Assembly (NCBI GenBank): GCA_049513815.1
Contig: JBEKVR010000044.1
Coordinates: forward strand, 1 to 44,523
Source: Roseiarcus sp049513815
GTDB lineage: Bacteria > Pseudomonadota > Alphaproteobacteria > Rhizobiales > Beijerinckiaceae
Length of the DNA stretch: 44,523 nucleotides
Reading direction: 5' to 3'
Positions 1 to 9,491 of this stretch are shown one piece after another. The translations under genes were made by a program, and so were the position numbers. The first letter of the stretch is position 1. Each line of letters begins with the position of its first letter. Under the pieces are notes generated by a model. The model saw only the letters and a list, made by a program, of their open reading frames with translations. It did not search any database and was not told the origin of the DNA.

Positions 1-167
1 ACGTCGTCGGGTTGGAGCCGTCGACTCACCGTCTCGACCGACGGGCCGAGTTGATACGGCAAGGGCAGATCCGTCCGCTCGCAGTCGGCGAGCGCCGAAC
101 GTTCGAAGTCGAAATCGGCGTCATCGACGGTCGCGCCGCGCTGGACAAGCTCACATCGGCGGCGTGA
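1..167 (+). CDS. C-terminal end of an aldose-epimerase-like (DUF4432-type) protein, partial
   Basis: An open frame runs from the left edge to TGA at 165-167. The visible 54 residues include GLEPSTHRLDRRAEL, a glutamate/proline-rich turn, and then LAVGERRTFEVEIGV. The pattern 'EPsT...gRae...G.i..L..GE.r.fevEiGV' resembles the C-terminal beta-strands of DUF4432/aldose 1-epimerase-like proteins, where a 'PGE' turn precedes the last strands. This is recalled family knowledge on a short fragment, so the name is tentative. That it is the end of a real gene is supported by the strong terminator 19 bases after the stop. Confidence 0.45.
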   Translation, partial: VVGLEPSTHRLDRRAELIRQGQIRPLAVGERRTFEVEIGVIDGRAALDKLTSAA

Positions 168-185
168 GCGGTTTTCCCGTCACAT

Positions 186-223
186 CGCGAAAGCCCCGGA
201 AGCGTCCTTCCGGGGCTTTCGCG
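186..223 (+). terminator. Rho-independent-type terminator, 17-bp perfect stem
   Basis: Arms 186-202 (CGCGAAAGCCCCGGAAG) and 207-223 are perfectly complementary around a 4-base loop CGTC. The 3' arm contains CTTT rather than a long T tract. Its position just after the stop of the partial gene fits termination of that gene. Confidence 0.75.
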
Positions 224-473
224 TGCCCGTCCTCGAGCGACTTGGCTGCGGCGCGCGCCCCACTCGGTCCGGGCGCATTTGACCGCCGGGCTCGCGACGC
301 AGCGATGCGCGCATATGGCGACGAGCGCAGCCGATCGGCCGGCGTAACCGTCGCGTCGCCATGCTAAAGGTCTCGCCGGGCTCGCTTTGTCCGTTGTGAG
401 CCCACGCAATCACGACGGAGGGGCTGGCGCTTGACATCCGCAGCGACCGAAGACGCTGCGTGGGCGGCAAGGC
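224..473. other. Gene-free stretch before the GT39 gene
   Basis: No convincing gene is seen. Near its right end, GGAGGGG (415-421) lies about 10 bases before a TTG at 431. That TTG opens a frame one base out of register with the downstream glycosyltransferase. Confidence 0.5.
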
Positions 474-1985
474 TTGGCGGGATCGCGCGCGCCTGCATTC
501 TGGCTCGGCGCGGCGTGCTTCCTTGTTCACCTCGCCGCCAACCCGCATTACGACGTCTTTCGCGACGAGCTCTATTTCATCGCCTGCGGCGAACATCCCG
601 CCTTCGGTTACGTCGACCAGCCGCCGCTCGTTCCGCTGATCGCCGCGGGTTCATACAAGCTCTTCGGAACTGCGCTGACGCCGCTCAGGCTCATCCCGGC
701 GCTGGCGATGGCGGCGACGGTCGCGCTGACGGCGGATTTCGCGAGGCGGCTCGGGGGCGGCCGCTTCGCCCAGACGCTTGCCGGCCTTTGCGTCCTGCTT
801 GCGCCGGCGTTACTGGTCGACGGCGCGCTGCTCAGCACCGATTGCCTGCAGCCGCTGACCTGGCTTGCCTGCGCGCGGATCCTGGCGCGCCTCATCGCGA
901 GCGGCGACGAACGCTGGTGGCTCGCCTTCGGCGCTGTCGTCGGCGTCAGTTTCGAGACCAAGTATCTGATCGCCTTCTTCGTCGCCGCGCTCGCGATCGG
1001 CGTGGTCGCGACCCCGCTGCGGCGCAGTCTGATGCGGCCGTGGGTTTACGCCGGCGCCGCGTTAGCGCTGGCGATCGCGCTGCCCAATATCGTCTGGCAG
1101 GCGCAGCACGGCTGGCCATTCGTCGAGATTGGCCGCGCTGATGCGGGGAGCAAGAGCGTCGCGCTGTCGCCGGTCGGATTCCTACTGCAACAGGCCTTGT
1201 TCGTTGGCCCCGCCTCGGCGCCGGTTTGGCTCGCCGGCTTGTGGCGACTGGCGGCGCGGTCGCCGCGCCCGCAATTGCGCGCGCTGGCGATCGCCTATGT
1301 CGCGCTCATGGCGATCTTCGTCGCCGCGCATGGCAAGGCCTATTACCTCGCGCCGATCTATCCGGTTCTTTTCGCTGTTGGCGGGCTCGCGTGGGAAGCT
1401 TGGCTAAAGCGTCCGATTTGGCGTGGGGCTGCGTTCGCCATCGTCGTCGTTCCCGGCCTTTTCGCCGCTCCGACGGTCCTGCCGGTCCTGCCGCCGGACG
1501 TTTTGGTCGCCTATATGCAGGCTGTCGGTTTCTCGCCGAAGGCGACCCAGACCGAGCGGATGAAGCTCTCGACGTTGCCGCAATATTTCGCCGACATGTT
1601 CGGCTGGCGCGAGATGGCGGCGGCGGTGTCCGCCGTCTATCGCGACCTGCCGCCCGACGACCGCGCTCAGGCGGTGTTCTTCGCGCCCAATTACGGCGAG
1701 GCCGCCGCGCTCGATGTCTATGGCCCGGCGCTCGGCGGCCCGCCGACGATCAGCGTCCACAACGCCTTTTTCCTCTGGGGGCCGGGTGGCGCCTCCGGCG
1801 CGGTCGTCATCACCGTCGCCCACGATGCTGGTCGCCTCAGCGCGTTCTATGACGACGTGCGCGCGGCCGGGCGCATCGAAAACGCCTATGCGATGCCCTA
1901 CGAGAGCGGCCTGACGATCTGGGTCCTCCGCCGACCCCGCGCCCCCATCGCCGAAATGTGGAGCGCGCTCAGGCATTACGATTGA
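474..1985 (+). CDS. GT39/ArnT-like membrane glycosyltransferase
   Basis: A protein of 503 residues if the TTG at 474 is used. It is a polytopic membrane protein of the PMT/ArnT superfamily, which transfers a sugar from a polyprenyl-phosphate carrier to a lipid or protein on the periplasmic side. The first periplasmic loop carries the diagnostic acidic pair in FRDELYFIACGEHP, followed by FGYVDQPPL. About ten hydrophobic segments follow to residue ~350, then a soluble C-terminal domain. The start is uncertain: the annotated TTG has no clear ribosome site, whereas TTG 431 has GGAGGGG upstream but lies one base out of frame. Its frame reads TSAATEDAAW, a typical N-terminus for this family. A one-base frameshift between about 455 and 490 (error or mutation) would join them. 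The true acceptor is unknown. It converges with pgl, 16 bases away. Confidence 0.85.
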   Translation: MAGSRAPAFWLGAACFLVHLAANPHYDVFRDELYFIACGEHPAFGYVDQPPLVPLIAAGSYKLFGTALTPLRLIPALAMAATVALTADFARRLGGGRFAQTLAGLCVLLAPALLVDGALLSTDCLQPLTWLACARILARLIASGDERWWLAFGAVVGVSFETKYLIAFFVAALAIGVVATPLRRSLMRPWVYAGAALALAIALPNIVWQAQHGWPFVEIGRADAGSKSVALSPVGFLLQQALFVGPASAPVWLAGLWRLAARSPRPQLRALAIAYVALMAIFVAAHGKAYYLAPIYPVLFAVGGLAWEAWLKRPIWRGAAFAIVVVPGLFAAPTVLPVLPPDVLVAYMQAVGFSPKATQTERMKLSTLPQYFADMFGWREMAAAVSAVYRDLPPDDRAQAVFFAPNYGEAAALDVYGPALGGPPTISVHNAFFLWGPGGASGAVVITVAHDAGRLSAFYDDVRAAGRIENAYAMPYESGLTIWVLRRPRAPIAEMWSALRHYD

Positions 1986-2001
1986 GTGCGAGCGCCGCGC
2001 T

Positions 2002-2706
2002 TCACGCCGCGGCGGCGAAGATCGTCAGCCTTTCGGCGGCGGAGCGCAGCACGGCGCGAATCGGCATATCTTCGACTGGCCCGGCGCCGAGCGCCTTGTC
2101 GAGCGTCGCGAGCTTGTCCGCGCCTTCAATATGCAGCGCGATCGCGCGCGCGCGCAGCAGCACGCGACCGGTGAGCGTCAGGCGCGGCTCCGGCGCGCCG
2201 GCGGCGCGGATCGGCGCGACCAACGCGCGCGCGCCAAGGTCCATCGCCTCGGCGAGCCCTTCGGCGCGGGGGAACCACGAGGCGGTGTGGCCGTCGTCGC
2301 CCATGCCGAGCGCGACGACGTCGGCTGGCAAGGGCAGGTTGACGATCCGCGCATTGGCGGCGGCGAGCTCCTGGTCTTCGTCGAGCCGCGCATCGGCGAG
2401 CGGAACGAACAGGGCGGCGGCGGCGCGCCCCTGCAACAGCGCTTCGCGAACCAGCTTGGCGTTGGAGCGCGGCGAGTCGTCGGCGACCCGCCGCTCGTCG
2501 GCGAGCGTCACCGCGACGCGCGACCAGTCGATCGGTTGGTCGGAAAGCGCACGAAAGAAGCGCAACGGCGTGCGGCCGCCCGAGACGATCAGCAGCGCAG
2601 CGCCGCGCGCCGCGACGCCCCCGGCGAGACGCTCGGCGGTCCATTGGGCGAAAGCCGGCGCGAGCGCCGCGCAGTCGGCAAAATCGCGGCGAGTGAACGC
2701 GGTCAT
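2002..2706 (-). CDS. pgl: 6-phosphogluconolactonase
   Basis: Hydrolyses 6-phosphoglucono-1,5-lactone to 6-phosphogluconate in the cytoplasm, the step after glucose-6-phosphate dehydrogenase in the Entner-Doudoroff and pentose phosphate pathways. The 234-residue product has the family's landmarks: an early LIVSGGRTP loop that binds phosphate, LADERRV, and GMGDDGHTAS near the middle. Length matches the DevB/Pgl family. The start ATG (2704-2706) follows GAGG with a spacing of about 6; an in-frame upstream start lacks this. It lies 75 bases downstream of the ROK regulator on the same strand, so the two may be co-transcribed. That links the sugar-uptake locus with central catabolism. zwf and edd are not in the window. 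Confidence 0.93.
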   Translation of the reverse strand: MTAFTRRDFADCAALAPAFAQWTAERLAGGVAARGAALLIVSGGRTPLRFFRALSDQPIDWSRVAVTLADERRVADDSPRSNAKLVREALLQGRAAAALFVPLADARLDEDQELAAANARIVNLPLPADVVALGMGDDGHTASWFPRAEGLAEAMDLGARALVAPIRAAGAPEPRLTLTGRVLLRARAIALHIEGADKLATLDKALGAGPVEDMPIRAVLRSAAERLTIFAAAA

Positions 2707-2781
2707 TCGAATTCCTCGTTCCAGGAGCCGGCGGCTCGCGCGACCCGCCACGCGCCTCCCGCAGGGGAGGATGAGGCGGGT

Positions 2782-4086
2782 TCACGGGCCGGACGAAGCG
2801 ACGGGAACGCGACGGCGCGACGGCGGCGCCGCCGCGCGGTTCGAGTCGCCCGGCGCGTCCTTGAACACCAGTTCGCGATCGCGCGCAAAGGCCTTGATCA
2901 GCGGCAGCGCCGCCCCCCCAATCGCCCGCGCGTCGGCCCCGATCGAGCCGGCGACGATCGTCGCTTCCGACAAGCCGCGCCGGTCGAGCGCGTCGAGTTG
3001 CGCCGCGACCCTCAGGCGCAGGCGCTCACGCACGTCGAAAGGCATCGCGCCGTCGATGACGATCGCCTCGAAGTCGATGACCGACATCGCGGCGAGCGAG
3101 GCGTAGGCGAGCGCGTAGGCGGCCTCGTCGATCCAGTCGTCGAGCAACGGACCGAAGTCGTCCCAGGTCCCCGGCGTGCGCCAGAGCGAAGAGGGGTCGA
3201 ATCCCGCTTCCTCGATCCGCCGCTGAAGCTGGTAGATCGAGGCGCGGGAGATCAATTGCGAGGTCGGCGAACCAGCGCCCTCCGGCGCGGCGATCGGCAT
3301 CGAGCCGACGGCGGCGGCGTTGCCGGTGCGGCCGGGATAGAGCGCGCCGTCGAGGACCAGCCCGCCGCCGACGAAGGCGCCGAGGAAGAAGTAAAGGAAG
3401 TCGTGGCGCCGCCGCGCTTCGCCGAAGAAGAATTCGGCGGCGCAGGCCGAGGTGGCGTCGTTGCACAGCGTCACGCTGAAGGGTGCGACGCGCGCCAGCT
3501 CCTCTTCGATCGAGAACGATCGCCAGGCGTCCATCTTGTCGGCGGGCGCGCCGATCTCGGCCGCCCAATTCCACAGTTGGAACGGCGCGGCGACGCCGAG
3601 GCCGGCGATGCGGCGGCGCTGTGTGGGCGTCAGCGAATCGACCAGCGGCGTGAGCTCGTCGTTGATGAAATTCATCACCAGATCCGGCGTCGGATAGGGA
3701 TAAGTGCGGTGGGCGCGACGGCGCACGGCGCCAGTGAAGTCGATCAGCACCAGGTCAAAACTGCGGCGGCCGATCTTCAGTCCGATCGAAAACGCGCCTT
3801 CAGGATCGAGCGAAACGGGGACGGTCGGCTGGCCGACCCGACCGCGCAGGGGCGCCTCGCGCTTGAGCAAGCCGTCGGCCTGCAAACGGTTCATGATCGT
3901 CGAGGTCGACTGGACCGACAGGCCGGTCATGCGCGCGACCTCGATCTTCGACAGCGGTCCGAAGCGGCGCGCGAGCGACAGGATCAGCCGCTCGTTGTAC
4001 AGGCGCACGCCCGCCTGGTCAGCGCCGCCGGCGTTGGCGGGCGACGGCGATACCGAAGGCGCGCTCTCCTCGTCCAGCGCCGGCAT
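2782..4086 (-). CDS. ROK-family transcriptional regulator of the adjacent sugar operon (FrcR-like)
   Basis: A 434-residue repressor-type ROK protein (NagC/Mlc/XylR family). Residues ~25-90 form a winged helix-turn-helix with LSKIEVARMTGLSVQS as the recognition region. The rest is an actin-like sugar-binding fold, with GLGVAAPFQLW and CNDATSACAAEFFF as recognisable strands. The Cys-rich zinc motif CxCGxxGCxE of sugar-kinase ROK proteins is absent, so it is unlikely to be a kinase. The ATG at 4086 follows AGGAG at a spacing of about 5; an upstream in-frame start lacks a ribosome site. It is divergent from frcBCA across a ~290-base AT-enriched promoter region, so the natural inference is control of frcBCA and itself in response to fructose or a phosphorylated derivative. 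The inducer is not readable from sequence. Confidence 0.88.
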   Translation of the reverse strand: MPALDEESAPSVSPSPANAGGADQAGVRLYNERLILSLARRFGPLSKIEVARMTGLSVQSTSTIMNRLQADGLLKREAPLRGRVGQPTVPVSLDPEGAFSIGLKIGRRSFDLVLIDFTGAVRRRAHRTYPYPTPDLVMNFINDELTPLVDSLTPTQRRRIAGLGVAAPFQLWNWAAEIGAPADKMDAWRSFSIEEELARVAPFSVTLCNDATSACAAEFFFGEARRRHDFLYFFLGAFVGGGLVLDGALYPGRTGNAAAVGSMPIAAPEGAGSPTSQLISRASIYQLQRRIEEAGFDPSSLWRTPGTWDDFGPLLDDWIDEAAYALAYASLAAMSVIDFEAIVIDGAMPFDVRERLRLRVAAQLDALDRRGLSEATIVAGSIGADARAIGGAALPLIKAFARDRELVFKDAPGDSNRAAAPPSRRRVPVASSGP

Positions 4087-4208
4087 AGAGACTCCTGTCA
4101 CGGTTTCCCTCGCCGGCGGTGACCTTCGCCGCGCCGGCCGTCGCTGCATCTAGCTTGCCGCGTCCGCGATCCCTGCTCCTAGGATGCAAGCGTCGAAGCG
4201 TCGCGTCA

Positions 4209-4265
4209 ACAATAAATCAGACCACAATAATTATCCTTGACTCGCGCTTCGAGGGCGCCCCTAAT
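4209..4265 (+). promoter_or_regulatory. Candidate frcB promoter with direct-repeat operator
   Basis: In an AT-rich patch between the divergent ROK regulator and frcB, ACAATAA occurs twice (4209-4215 and 4224-4230) at a 15-base period, followed by the self-complementary ATAATTAT. TTGACT (4237-4242) and CCTAAT (4260-4265) are 17 bases apart and resemble a sigma-70 promoter directed at frcB. The repeat overlaps the region upstream of -35, where a ROK repressor could act. The promoter and operator assignment is inference from pattern and context. Confidence 0.4.
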
Positions 4266-4375
4266 GCGTGCGACGGCGCGACGCGGGTTGGCCAATCGAA
4301 GCTGCTTCGTCGCCGCAGCGCTGCGGGATGAGACGCGGGAAACGCCGCCGACCCCGCTGTTGAGGGAGGAATCGT

Positions 4376-5380
4376 ATGTCGAGAACAATCGCACTTCTGA
4401 CGAGCGCCGCCGTTGCGGCCCTCGCCATCGCTGTCGCCACGCCTTCCTACGCGGGAGACATCGTTGGCCTCATCACCAAGACCAATACCAATCCGTTCTT
4501 CGTCAAGATGAAGGAGGGCGCCGAGGCGAAGGCCAAGGAGCTCGGCGTCACGCTGCAGTCCTACGCCGGCAAGTTCGACGGCGACAACGATGGTCAGGTC
4601 GCCGCCATTGAGCAATTGATGGCCGCCGGCGCGAAGGGCATCCTGCTGGTGCCGAGCGACTCCAAGGCGATCGTGCCGACGGTCGAGAAGGCCCGCAAGG
4701 CCGGCATCGTCGTCATCACTCTCGACACCTCGCTCGATCCGGTGGACGCCGCCGACGCCAACATCGGCACCGACAATTACAAGGCGGGCGTGCTGATCGG
4801 CCAATGGGCGAAGGGAGTGCTGGGCGACAAGGCGAAGGACGCCAAGATCGCCACTCTCGACGGAGCGGTCAACAAACCCTCGGTCGACGTCTTCCGTCAC
4901 AACGGCTTCCTCGAAGGGTTCGGCGTCAAGATCAAGGATCCGAAGACCTACGCGGAGAGCGACAGCCCGCAGATCGTAGGCTCCGACGTGACCGCCGGCT
5001 CCGAAGAGGGCGGCCGCACCGCGATGGAGAAGATCCTGCAAAAGGGTGACGTCAATCTCGTCTACGCGATCAACGAGCCGGCCGCTTACGGCGGCTATGC
5101 GGCGCTGAAGGCCGCCGGCAAGGACAAGGGCGTGACGATCGTCGCCGTCGACGGCGGCTGCAACGGCGTCAAGATGATGAAGGACGGCATCATCGGCGGC
5201 GACTCGCAGCAGTATCCGCTGCTGATGGCGGCCGACGGCGTTCAGGAAGTCGTCGACTTTGTCAAGAGCGGAAAGAAGCCCGCGAGCATCGACAGCGGCG
5301 AGAAGCTGATCACCGATCATCCCGTCGCCGGCGTTCCGTCGATCACTACCGACGAGGGCAAGAAGCTCTGCTGGGGTTGA
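4376..5380 (+). CDS. frcB: Periplasmic sugar-binding protein of an ABC importer (FrcB-like)
   Basis: A 334-residue type I periplasmic binding protein (RbsB/FrcB class) that captures a sugar, probably fructose, for the FrcC-FrcA importer. Residues 1-26 are a signal peptide ending PSYA|GD. The ribose-binding-protein-like fold begins with VGLITKTNTNPFF, and continues with LLVPSD (~residue 100), VITLDTSLDP, and the hinge region NEPAAYGGYAAL near residue 230. GGGAGGA precedes the ATG by about 6 bases. It is first in frcBCA, and a stem-loop after its stop may raise its level above the membrane components. Substrate is inferred from close resemblance of the set to Sinorhizobium meliloti frcBCA. Ribose or mannose are possible alternatives. 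Confidence 0.9.
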   Translation: MSRTIALLTSAAVAALAIAVATPSYAGDIVGLITKTNTNPFFVKMKEGAEAKAKELGVTLQSYAGKFDGDNDGQVAAIEQLMAAGAKGILLVPSDSKAIVPTVEKARKAGIVVITLDTSLDPVDAADANIGTDNYKAGVLIGQWAKGVLGDKAKDAKIATLDGAVNKPSVDVFRHNGFLEGFGVKIKDPKTYAESDSPQIVGSDVTAGSEEGGRTAMEKILQKGDVNLVYAINEPAAYGGYAALKAAGKDKGVTIVAVDGGCNGVKMMKDGIIGGDSQQYPLLMAADGVQEVVDFVKSGKKPASIDSGEKLITDHPVAGVPSITTDEGKKLCWG

Positions 5381-5421
5381 TTTCGCCTGGACTTGGAGCT
5401 TGATTTTGTGAACGGCTGAGT

Positions 5422-5456
5422 CTCGGCGCTCGTGGGCTTCGTCCGCGGGCGCCGAG
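5422..5456 (+). promoter_or_regulatory. Intercistronic stem-loop between frcB and frcC
   Basis: CTCGGCGC (5422-5429) pairs perfectly with GCGCCGAG (5449-5456). The inner CGTGGG/TCCGCG can extend the stem using G-U pairs. There is no T tract after it. Such hairpins between a binding-protein gene and its permease gene are known to stabilise the upstream mRNA or partly terminate transcription. That role here is inferred. Confidence 0.5.
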
Positions 5457-5497
5457 GCGAACGACGAGCCGACTGCGAGGAAGCGATCGAGGGCGTC

Positions 5498-6579
5498 ATG
5501 AGCGAAGCGTCACCAGAGCGACGGGTCGCGCCGCAGGAATTCGAGGCGACGCTCGCGGCGGCTTCCGCCGCCCAGGCGCAGTTCGAGGAGGAGCGTCTCG
5601 ATTTCCTGCAGCGCGTCCAGCGTTTCCTGCATCTTTATCCGACCACCGTCCCCTTCATCGTGCTGCTGCTGGGCCTCGCGCTCGGGGTCAGCGTCAACTA
5701 TTCGCATTTCGTCACCGGCAGCAATCTGTCGACAGTGCTGACCCAGGTGACGATCGTCGGCATTCTCGGCATCGGCCAGACGCTGGTGATTCTGACCGCC
5801 GGCATCGACCTCTCGGTCGGCGTCATCATGGTCATCTCGTCGGTCGTGATGGGGCGGATCACCGTCATCGACGGCCTGCCGATCTATGTTGGCTTCTGCA
5901 TCGGCCTGCTGACCGGCGTCGGCTTCGGCGCGCTCAACGGCTTCTTCGTGACGCGCATGCGGATGCCGCCGTTCATCGTCACGCTCGGCACGCTCTCCAT
6001 CATCGGCGCGCTCAACACCTTCTACTCGCAGAGCGAAACCATCCGGATGCAGGACCTCGACGCCAAGGCGCCGTTCCTGCAGTTGATGGGCGTTCCTTTC
6101 GAGATCGGCGGCTCACGCATCATCCTCGGCAGCTTCCTCTTGGTCGCGCTTGCGGTCGTCTTCTGGTACGTCCTCAACCACACCGCCTACGGCCGCCACG
6201 TCTACGCGACCGGCGACGACCCGGAGGCGGCGCGGCTCGCGGGCATCGACACCGATCGCGTGCTGTTCAGCGTCTATGTCCTGGCCGGACTCATTTCGGC
6301 GATCGGCGGCTGGGCGTTGATCGGCCGCATCGGCGCGATCAGCCCGACGTCCGGCTCGAACGCCAACCTCGATAGCATCACCGCCGTGGTGATCGGCGGC
6401 ACGAGCCTGTTCGGCGGCCGCGGCTCGATCATCGGAACGCTGATCGGCGCGCTGATCGTCGGCGTGTTCCGCTCGGCGGTGTCGCTCGCCGGGCTCGATG
6501 TCCTCTGGCAGGAATTCGCCATCGGCGTGCTGATCATCGTCGCGGTCGCGCTCGACCAGTGGATTCGGAGAATCTCGCA

Positions 6580-6583
<4 letters not shown>
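5498..6583 (+). CDS. frcC: ABC sugar importer permease (FrcC-like)
   Basis: A 361-residue inner-membrane permease of the AraH/RbsC (CUT2) type. A ~50-residue cytoplasmic N-terminus with a short charged, probably helical stretch (QAQFEEERLDFLQRVQRF) precedes 8-10 hydrophobic segments. The family-defining loop LTAGIDLSVG lies near residues 102-111, and GGTSLFGGRGS near the C-terminus is the conserved CUT2 cytoplasmic turn. The start ATG at 5498 follows GAGGG; an earlier in-frame start has no ribosome site. The stop overlaps the frcA start (ATGA), implying translational coupling. It is expected to form a homodimer with two FrcA subunits and receive sugar from FrcB. Confidence 0.92.
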
Positions 6584-7362
<779 letters not shown>

Positions 7363-7363
7363 T

Positions 7364-7378
7364 ACAAGCGGCGCTTGT
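7364..7378 (+). terminator. Short hairpin directly after frcA
   Basis: ACAAGC (7364-7369) and GCTTGT (7373-7378) form a 6-bp stem with a 3-base loop one base after the frcA stop. There is no T tract, so terminator function is only suggested. It lies between convergent genes. Confidence 0.3.
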
Positions 7379-7464
7379 TCGGAGTCGTCGCCGCGGTCGT
7401 CGCGCCCCACCTCGCGACGACGGCGGGTGGGGCGAACGGCGCGGGCTTCCGGGCCGCCACGTCC

Positions 7465-8256
7465 TCACGCGGGCCCGTAGACTTTCTCGAGCGCGGTGTA
7501 GACGTCGTCGTTGCCGACGACCAGCCGGTTGCCGACATGCAGCCCGTCGTTGGCAAAGAAGTCGTTGGACTTCAGCCCCGCCGCGTGGATGACGGCGATA
7601 GCGCCGAGACAGTCCCATGAATTGATATGGAGCTCGATGTAGCCGATCAGCCGGCCGCAAGCGACGTAGCAGAGCGCGAGCGCGCCCGACCCGTCACGAT
7701 AGAACATCCCTCCCGCCTTCAGCAATCGGCCGAAGATCGGCAGGTACTGGTCGGGCGTGACGCGGGTCGAGTAGCCGACGCCGACGATGCCTTCGGTGAT
7801 CGCCTTGGCCGGATGTCGGTCGACCGGCGCGCCGTTCAGCGTCGCGGGGAAGTCTTCGCCGCCAGCGAACAGCTCGTCGCGCGCCGGCGCGTAGACCATG
7901 CCGAACTTCAGGTCGCTGTCCAACACGAAGGCGATCGAAACGCACCAACTCGACATGCCGCTGATGAAGGGTTGGGTGCCGTCGATCGGGTCGACGACCC
8001 ATAAGCCCTGGCCGGGCGCTAGCGGCGTCTTTCCGGTCTCCTCGCCGAGGAATCCGTCCTGCGGATAGGCGGCGGCGAGTCGGCGTTTGATCAGCAATTC
8101 GGTGTTGACGTCGGCTTCGCTCGCCATGTCCTGCACGCCCTTGCTCTTGATCGTGAGGGTCTGGCGGCGACGAAAGTAGCCCAAGGCGAGATCGCCGGCC
8201 TCGCGGATCAGTTCAAGGGCGAACGCGTAACGTGATGAAATCTCGGATTTGTCCAT
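7465..8256 (-). CDS. Inositol-monophosphatase-family sugar phosphatase
   Basis: A 263-residue metal-dependent phosphatase of the IMPase/FBPase superfamily. The metal site is visible as FLGEETG (~residues 68-74), VVDPIDGT (~90-97) and the late SWDCLGAIAVIHAAG. The usual asparagine after DPIDGT (as in GTTNF) is replaced: here it reads GTQPF, which occurs in sugar- or nucleotide-phosphatase branches. Substrates in the family range from inositol-1-phosphate to histidinol-phosphate and fructose-1,6-bisphosphate. Thirty-one bases downstream of the ROK kinase on the same strand, it probably forms an operon with it and acts on a phosphorylated sugar. AAGAGA lies upstream of the ATG. The exact substrate cannot be read from sequence. 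Confidence 0.85.
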   Translation of the reverse strand: MDKSEISSRYAFALELIREAGDLALGYFRRRQTLTIKSKGVQDMASEADVNTELLIKRRLAAAYPQDGFLGEETGKTPLAPGQGLWVVDPIDGTQPFISGMSSWCVSIAFVLDSDLKFGMVYAPARDELFAGGEDFPATLNGAPVDRHPAKAITEGIVGVGYSTRVTPDQYLPIFGRLLKAGGMFYRDGSGALALCYVACGRLIGYIELHINSWDCLGAIAVIHAAGLKSNDFFANDGLHVGNRLVVGNDDVYTALEKVYGPA

Positions 8257-8287
8257 TTTCGATTCTCTTGCTTCGCGAAAGGCCGAA

Positions 8288-9181
8288 CTATCTCCACAGC
8301 CAGGCGGCGCCGCGGACTCCGCTCGCGTCGCCGTGAACCGCCCGTTTGATCGGCGTATGGAAGACCGTCGAGAAGGTGTGCTTGGGAAGCTCGACCGGCA
8401 GGTCCTCGTAGAGCTCGGCGACGTTCGACATCCCGCCGCCCATCACGAACACGTCGGGGTCGAGTGTGTTGACGACGACCGCCAAGCCGCGCGCGACACG
8501 ATTAACGTAGCGGCGCCAGAGCAGGTTCGACAAATGATCGCCCTTGCGCTTCTTTTCCATGATCTCGGGGGCGAGGAGCTTCGTTCCGGTGTGGCGCTCG
8601 TATTCGGCTTCGAACGCGCGGCCGGAGACCCAGGTTTCCATGCAGCCGTGCCGGCCGCAATAGCAGGGCGCGCCGGGGATCTCGGTCACGTCGGGCCGCG
8701 GCAGCGGATTGTGGCCCCATTCACCGCCGCTGTTGTTGGGCCCGTGATGGGCGGCGCCGTTGACTGCGATGCCGGCGCCCGCTCCCGATCCGAGGATCAC
8801 GGCGAAGACGACGCGATGTCCGACGCCGGCGCCGTCGACGGCCTCCGAGGCGGCGAAGCAATCGGCGTCGTTTTCGACGCGGATCTCGCGCTGAAGCGCC
8901 TCGATCAGATCCTTCTCGACCGGCCGCCCCAGCAGCCAGGTCGAGCTCGCGCCTTTGCCGAGGCGACTCTTAGGCTCGAGCGACCCCGGTATGCCGATGC
9001 CAATGCTGCCCTTGCGCCCCAGCCGCTTCTCCATCTCGCCGATCAGGTTCTTGATGATGGCGATGCAGCCGAAATAATCGTGCCGCGGCGTCGCCTCGCG
9101 CACCCGCAGCAATTCGGTTCCGTCGGGCTCCATCGCGACGCCCTCGATCTTCGTTCCTCCCCAATCGATCCCGATCAGCAT
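8288..9181 (-). CDS. frcK: ROK-family sugar kinase (fructokinase-like, FrcK position)
   Basis: A 297-residue cytoplasmic sugar kinase. Residues 5-12 IDWGGTKI form the phosphate-binding loop. END at 103-105 contains the catalytic aspartate D105. GGEWGHNPL (H157) and CYCGRHGCMETW (173-184) make the ROK zinc site. In S. meliloti the frc importer genes are followed by the ROK kinase frcK, which makes fructose-6-phosphate. Here the kinase is convergent with frcBCA rather than its fourth gene. GAGGAG lies ~10 bases before the ATG. N-acetylglucosamine or mannose kinase activity is possible, because ROK specificity is hard to call from sequence. Confidence 0.88.
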   Translation of the reverse strand: MLIGIDWGGTKIEGVAMEPDGTELLRVREATPRHDYFGCIAIIKNLIGEMEKRLGRKGSIGIGIPGSLEPKSRLGKGASSTWLLGRPVEKDLIEALQREIRVENDADCFAASEAVDGAGVGHRVVFAVILGSGAGAGIAVNGAAHHGPNNSGGEWGHNPLPRPDVTEIPGAPCYCGRHGCMETWVSGRAFEAEYERHTGTKLLAPEIMEKKRKGDHLSNLLWRRYVNRVARGLAVVVNTLDPDVFVMGGGMSNVAELYEDLPVELPKHTFSTVFHTPIKRAVHGDASGVRGAAWLWR

Positions 9182-9491
9182 GTTCTTTTCGCTCCTCGAC
9201 TTGCATCGCTCACGGGTCTGCCCTCCATCCCGTCACGAGAGGACGTCGACCGCGATCGAGGCGGGGCCGACCGTCCGAACGGGGCGGGGTCGTTTCGCGG
9301 CCGCGGACTGCGGCGTTTGCCGTCGGCGTCGGCCATCGACGCACGGTGACCGCGAGCGTCGACGCTTCACGCGACTGCGCGACCCACGATACGATTCCAC
9401 TCTTCTTGTTTCCAGCCTTCGCGCGCAAAAGATCGTCGTTGTGCGATCGCTGCGGTAGGCCGGATTGCCAAGCAGGGTCGCGCGTCTTGCG

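Noticed and set aside
2131..4122. A 663-codon plus-strand frame opposite pgl and the ROK regulator
   Set aside because: Shadow of two well-supported minus-strand genes, with repetitive Arg/Gly/Asp composition.
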